Source of the DNA: Amycolatopsis sp. GM8
Lineage (GTDB): Bacteria; Actinomycetota; Actinomycetes; Mycobacteriales; Pseudonocardiaceae
Direction: 5' to 3'
Length of the DNA: 64,000 nt
Assembly: GCF_021653975.1 (NCBI RefSeq)
Contig: NZ_JAJKFK010000011.1
Coordinates: forward strand, 133,627 to 197,626
In this document: positions 60,605 through 64,000 of the stretch, one piece after another
How the letters are laid out: the number at the start of each line of letters is the position of its first letter
How positions within the stretch are numbered: position 1 is the stretch's first letter
Notes under the pieces: model-generated
What the model was told of the DNA's origin: nothing
Database searches by the model: none
The model's input: only the letters and a program-made list of their open reading frames with translations
Position numbers and translations under genes: made by a program

Positions 60605-61156
60605 TCACAGCAGCTCGAAGCCCTCGGCCATGCTCGCGAACAGCTCCTCGTCCTCGTCCGGAACCGACGTGCCGCAGCCGAGGCAGAACGACACACCGTC
60701 CCGCACGGACAGGTACTCCCGCACCGCCCAGGTGCGCCCGGCGTCGTGCTTCGCGCACCGCAGGAGGGCCGCCGGGCGGCCCGCCATCGTCGCCGAAGCG
60801 ATCTCGAAATCGGTGAAACCCGATCGCGCCAGCGACGGCTGGACCAGCTCGGCCAGCTCCATCACGTCCCGGTCCGGTTTCACCGGCTGCCGGAAGACGA
60901 TCACGCTGTGCCGGCGATCGGGCACGTCACCGAACCGGGCGGTCTCCCACGGGCTGTTCTTCAGGTTCGGCGGCCGCTCGTCCCAGCCCCGCGGAATCCG
61001 GACGGCGTAACCGAAATCGGGTTTCTCGACACGTTGCCACTGCATCAGGTGTCTCCTCGGATCGCGCCGAAGGTTGCTGAGAGCAGCGGTATACGACTTC
61101 CCGGTACGACGCATACGCGCCCGGACGTGGCGTTTGAGGCTCTTGTTCGCTGTCAT
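60605..61156 (-). CDS. uncharacterised protein with basic N-terminal segment
   Basis: 183 residues. The first 38 (KSLKRHVRARMRRTGKSYTAALSNLRRD in two blocks) are strongly basic, a motif also found fused to other actinomycete proteins. The rest (WQRVEKPDFGYAVRIPRGWDERPPNLKNSPWETARFG ... VIVFRQPV ... SFCLGCGTSVPDEDEELFASMAEGFELL) resembles PsbP/LpqN-type small beta domains but lacks a lipobox or signal peptide. An internal ATG at about 61045 (MQWQRVEKP) could be the real start of the second domain. Function unknown. Confidence 0.6.
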   Translation of the reverse strand: MTANKSLKRHVRARMRRTGKSYTAALSNLRRDPRRHLMQWQRVEKPDFGYAVRIPRGWDERPPNLKNSPWETARFGDVPDRRHSVIVFRQPVKPDRDVMELAELVQPSLARSGFTDFEIASATMAGRPAALLRCAKHDAGRTWAVREYLSVRDGVSFCLGCGTSVPDEDEELFASMAEGFELL

Positions 61157-61187
61157 CAGGCCCTCGGCCCCGCGTTTCCGAGCGTTG

Positions 61188-62114
61188 TCAACCGGCGAGC
61201 TCGGTCGGCGCCGCGATGACGTCGACCATCGCGCCGTTGCGCAGCACCGTGATCGGCAGCCGGGTGCCGATCACCTCACCGAACAGCTGACGCTGGATGT
61301 CCTGCGCGTCGGAAACCCGCGCGCGACCGACGGTCAGCACCAGGTCACCCGCGCTCAGGCCGGCCCGCGCGGCCGGTCCGCCGGGCACCACCTCGACCAC
61401 GCGCAGTCCCGCGCGCTGGCCGGTGTGCTCGGCGACCTCGTCCGGCAGCGGCGCCGGCACGCCGACCACGCCGAGATACGCGCGCCGAACCTTGCCTTCG
61501 ACCAGCAGGGTGTCGACGATGCGCCGGGTCGTCGCGTTGATCGGCACCGCCATCCCGAGCCCGATCCCGGCGACCGCCGTGTTCACGCCCACGACGCGCC
61601 CGCCGGAGTCCGCGAGCGCGCCGCCCGAGTTGCCGGGGTTGAGCGCCGCATCGGTCTGGATCACGTTCTCGATCACGCGCCCCGCCCGCGCGGTGCGCAC
61701 CGGCAGTGACCGCCCGAGCGCGCTGACCACCCCGGCCGTCACCGACCCGGCGAGCCCGAGCGGGCTGCCGACCGCGACCACCAGCTGCCCGACGACCAGC
61801 TTGTCCGCGTCCCCGAGGGTCGCCGCGGGCGGCGCCTCCCGGACCCGGACCACCGCGAGATCCGACAGCGGGTCCGCGCCCACCACCGTGAAGTCCGCTT
61901 CCGTGCCATCGGAAAACGTCGCGACCCCGGTCCGATCCCGGCCGACCACGTGCGCGTTCGTGATCAGGAACCCGTCGTCGGTGAAGACGACGCCCGAACC
62001 ACCGCCGCGCGCCAGCCGCAGGCTCGCCACATGCGGCGTCATCTCCGCCGCGACCGTGCTCACCGTCCGTGAATAGGCATCGAGGGCATCGGCGTCCGTC
62101 ACCACAACCACCAC
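61188..62114 (-). CDS. HtrA-like trypsin-fold protease with PDZ domain
   Basis: About 308 residues. The catalytic triad is TNAHVVG (His), DPLSDLAVVRV (Asp) and NPGNSGGALAD (Ser); a PDZ domain fills the last 90 residues (YLGVVGVPAPLPDEVAEHTGQRAGLRVVEVVPGGPAARAGLSAGDLVLTV by blocks). No signal peptide or membrane segment is visible at this N-terminus, so it may be cytoplasmic, unlike typical HtrA proteins. The start falls in a run of GTG codons near 62114-62100 and is uncertain. Confidence 0.88.
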   Translation of the reverse strand: MVVVVTDADALDAYSRTVSTVAAEMTPHVASLRLARGGGSGVVFTDDGFLITNAHVVGRDRTGVATFSDGTEADFTVVGADPLSDLAVVRVREAPPAATLGDADKLVVGQLVVAVGSPLGLAGSVTAGVVSALGRSLPVRTARAGRVIENVIQTDAALNPGNSGGALADSGGRVVGVNTAVAGIGLGMAVPINATTRRIVDTLLVEGKVRRAYLGVVGVPAPLPDEVAEHTGQRAGLRVVEVVPGGPAARAGLSAGDLVLTVGRARVSDAQDIQRQLFGEVIGTRLPITVLRNGAMVDVIAAPTELAG

Positions 62115-62177
62115 CTCGATTACAGCGTTACTTCTGCAATCCAGTGTGCGCCCGCGATGTCCGGTCGTGCGATTCGT

Positions 62178-63749
62178 TCACCAGGAGCGAACTCGGGCCC
62201 ACCGCTCGCCGAGATACCAGCCGCCCAGGGCGATCCCGGCGCCGACGAGGAAGAGGACGAGATCGGTTCCGAAGGCGCTGCCACCGAACCCGGCGACGGC
62301 GGCCGCGAAGGCGAGGATCAGGCCGAGGGCGGTGATCGCCAAGCCGCCCAAGCGCGCGAGGTGCGTTCTGGCGCCGGCCTGCGCGGGCGGCTGTGGGGGA
62401 GTCTGCGGCGGGACGGCGGGTGCGAACGCCATGGTGGGCTGCGGAGGCGCCCACTGCTGGGTGGCCGGGGTGAATGCCGGGGGCTGTCGCGGCGTGTGGA
62501 TTTCCGGCGTGGGTGGCGCGGCGGGCGCCGACTGTTGTTCGGGCGCGGGCAGGAGGTGGGTCCGTGCGGTGTCGACGTCCAGTACCGGGATGCCGAGTTC
62601 CGCCGCGCGGCCGAGTCGGGGTTCCGAATCGGCGACGTCCGGGCAGGCGACCAGATGCGTCACGGACGCCGTGAGCCGCTGCGCCAGCTGCAGGCCGTTG
62701 CTGAGCACCGCCGCGCGGAAGACGTCCGCATCCGCCTCGCCGCCCAGGACGAGTACCCGCGTCGGGCCGCCCGCGTGCTTGGTCGGGCGGAGGCCTGCGA
62801 CCAGGCCGGGGACGTCCAGCGCGGCCGCGACCGTTTTCAGGTCGGCCACCTCTTCCGCCGTCAGGATCCCGTCGGACTCCGCGATCGTACGCATGCCCTC
62901 GACGAATCCGGTGTGGACTCGCCGCAGGTCCTCGCCCGCGAGTCCAGCCGCAGCGGCGAGCTGGGTCAGGGCCGCCGCCTCGTCGGCGGAAATGTGCCGG
63001 TCCGCCAAGGCATTCCCCAGCAGGTCCAGATACGCCTCTTCCAGCGAGGAGGCCGCGGCCGCGGGGATCCGCTCCGGCAGCTCAGCGGTCCACGCCGGGA
63101 CGCGCGCGGGTAGCGTCGCGCGGCGCGGCGCCAGTGGCCGCGACTTCGCGAACTGCGGCACCATGGCGAACCGCGGCTGGTCCGTGAGACGCAGGCCGTG
63201 CGCGCTCATCAGCGTCGTGACCACCTGGGCGCAGGCGCGGGCGTCACCGAGCGCCGTGTGCGCCGGAAAGTCCGCCAGGCCGAGCGAGCGCGCGACCGTG
63301 GCGAGGCGATAGTTAGGCAGCCGCAAGGTGTCCTTCGCGGTGGTCAGCGTGCACAGCCCGGGCAGCCCGGCCAGACCGATGCCGTAGCGGTCCAGTTCCC
63401 GCCGCAGGAACCGCGCCTCGAAGTCGAGGTTATGCGCGACCAGCACACTGTCGCGCAGAAAGTCGGAAAGATAGGCGAAAGCCTCCGGGAGAGTGGGTGC
63501 GAAATCGAGTTCTCCCCGGGTGATCCCGTGCACGTGAACCGGTCCCGGGGAAATACCCGGACCTGGATTGACCACTGTGGACAGTTCGCCGAGCACTATT
63601 CCGTCGGCGGTGGTCCGGACCGCGGCGAGTTCCACGATATGACCGGGAGCCAGCGCCGACGTTTCGAAGTCGATCGCGGTGAACTCCAGGCCACGGGGGT
63701 CGAACCGGCCGGTTCGGGACAGTCTGAGTACGTCGATGACTTCGGGCAC
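62178..63749 (-). CDS. DEDDh exonuclease with BRCT-like region and C-terminal membrane segments
   Basis: About 523 residues. The N-terminal exonuclease domain has ExoI EFTAIDFETSALAPG (Asp, Glu near residues 20-22), ExoII VAHNLDFEARFL and ExoIII HTALGDARACAQ, the epsilon-subunit DEDDh pattern. A middle helical region is followed by a BRCT-like stretch (PTRVLVLGGEADADVFRAAVLSNGLQLAQRLTASVTHLVACPD in blocks). Then come a Pro/Gln-rich linker and two hydrophobic helices (ITALGLILAFAAAVAGFGG, LVLFLVGAGIALGGWYLG). A membrane-anchored 3'-5' exonuclease is unusual. GTG 63749 is the likeliest start, as no family sequence lies upstream. Confidence 0.8.
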   Translation of the reverse strand: MPEVIDVLRLSRTGRFDPRGLEFTAIDFETSALAPGHIVELAAVRTTADGIVLGELSTVVNPGPGISPGPVHVHGITRGELDFAPTLPEAFAYLSDFLRDSVLVAHNLDFEARFLRRELDRYGIGLAGLPGLCTLTTAKDTLRLPNYRLATVARSLGLADFPAHTALGDARACAQVVTTLMSAHGLRLTDQPRFAMVPQFAKSRPLAPRRATLPARVPAWTAELPERIPAAAASSLEEAYLDLLGNALADRHISADEAAALTQLAAAAGLAGEDLRRVHTGFVEGMRTIAESDGILTAEEVADLKTVAAALDVPGLVAGLRPTKHAGGPTRVLVLGGEADADVFRAAVLSNGLQLAQRLTASVTHLVACPDVADSEPRLGRAAELGIPVLDVDTARTHLLPAPEQQSAPAAPPTPEIHTPRQPPAFTPATQQWAPPQPTMAFAPAVPPQTPPQPPAQAGARTHLARLGGLAITALGLILAFAAAVAGFGGSAFGTDLVLFLVGAGIALGGWYLGERWARVRSW

Positions 63750-63847
63750 GTCCGGATCATCGGAATTTTCACGCGTCGCGTGACGGCCCGTTATGTACTC
63801 GCAATGAGCGCTGTAACGGAATGACCATCCGGCGCGAGGAAACCGGC

Positions 63848-64000
63848 ATGACTTCCGTCGCGCCGGTTTCCCGGCGCCCGCCACGCTGGCTCTTGATCAT
63901 ACTCGGCGCACTGGCGGTACTTTTCTTGCTCGGCGCTGTTTTCGGTGCGAAATCACCGCCCACGAACACAGCAGCACCGGCACCGGTCACCACCACGACG
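63848..64000 (+). CDS. membrane or secreted protein, N-terminal part (runs off the window)
   Basis: ATG 63848 has GAGGA 8 nt upstream. 51 codons are visible: MTSVAPVSRRPPRW, then the hydrophobic helix LLIILGALAVLFLLGAVFG, then KSPPTNTAAPAPVTTTT continuing past the edge. It is an uncleaved signal anchor followed by a Pro/Thr-rich extracytoplasmic linker. The family is undetermined. It is divergent from the exonuclease gene. Confidence 0.65.
   Translation, partial: MTSVAPVSRRPPRWLLIILGALAVLFLLGAVFGAKSPPTNTAAPAPVTTTT

Overview
The window is high-GC DNA with the gene content of a filamentous actinomycete. An arabinogalactan arabinosyltransferase (AftA-like), a full ectABCD operon, a very large SARP regulator, a DasR-like regulator with a dre-type site and TTA leucine codons in two cluster genes together suggest Pseudonocardiaceae, plausibly Amycolatopsis. 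The genus is an inference. I saw no tRNA, rRNA, CRISPR array, transposase or replication origin.

Layout. 1-2161: a VOC protein and a MarR regulator, divergent over two palindromic operators; a PH-SHOCT protein; and an N-terminally truncated HAD gene that ends where the next region begins. 2177-21175: a compact biosynthetic gene cluster I cannot match to a known product. Three genes read left (stand-alone condensation-like protein, GPI-type cupin, GT20 glycosyltransferase). A SARP and a long operon read right: ABC exporter, glutamate mutase S and E subunits, LanB-like tRNA-dependent enzyme without an elimination domain, NTF2-like protein, carrier protein, adenylation enzyme, ATP-grasp ligase and a second condensation-like protein. 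Between the SARP and the transporter, on the minus strand, is a 21-codon gene with a strong ribosome binding site. Its peptide ends in Asn-Asn-Asn-Asn-Asp-Pro-Trp-Gly. It shares an intergenic region with the transporter operon, and heptamer repeats spaced like SARP operators face both ways.

21231-29877: core genes (acyl-CoA synthetase, aftA, SRPBCC protein, CoA-binding protein, WYL regulator, epoxide hydrolase, ilvD). 29978-35439: an aerobic benzoyl-CoA (box) operon with boxC, boxB, benzoate-CoA ligase and an amidohydrolase, but no boxA or boxD. 35773-37980: VOC and MarR genes and a ring-cleaving dioxygenase-like gene whose 3' end is amplified into five 60-bp tandem units. 38143-40144: methyltransferase, LapA-like and Abi-alpha-like genes. 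40373-43533: ectABCD, closed by a strong terminator. 43739-52362: an uncharacterised nucleotidyltransferase-like pair, SGNH hydrolase, DUF3159 protein, amino-sugar kinase and SIS genes divergent from a DasR-like regulator, and an MFS exporter. 52367-60527: DUF899 gene and thiamin genes (thiE; thiO-thiS-thiG behind a TPP riboswitch; thiC-thiD-thiD behind a second TPP riboswitch), with a MarR gene between them. 60605-64000: hypothetical protein, HtrA-like protease, DEDDh exonuclease with a BRCT-like region, and the start of a membrane protein.

Two non-coding structures stand out. A dispersed intergenic element occurs twice, each time between convergent genes (27867-28210 and 56804-57136). The second copy is preceded by a nested hairpin of about 156 bp.

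The gene complement of the cluster suggests that 3-methylaspartate (or a related beta-amino acid) is made by glutamate mutase, activated and loaded on the carrier protein. It would then be coupled by ATP-grasp, condensation-like and/or tRNA-dependent chemistry, possibly to or from the tiny ribosomal peptide, and the product exported.
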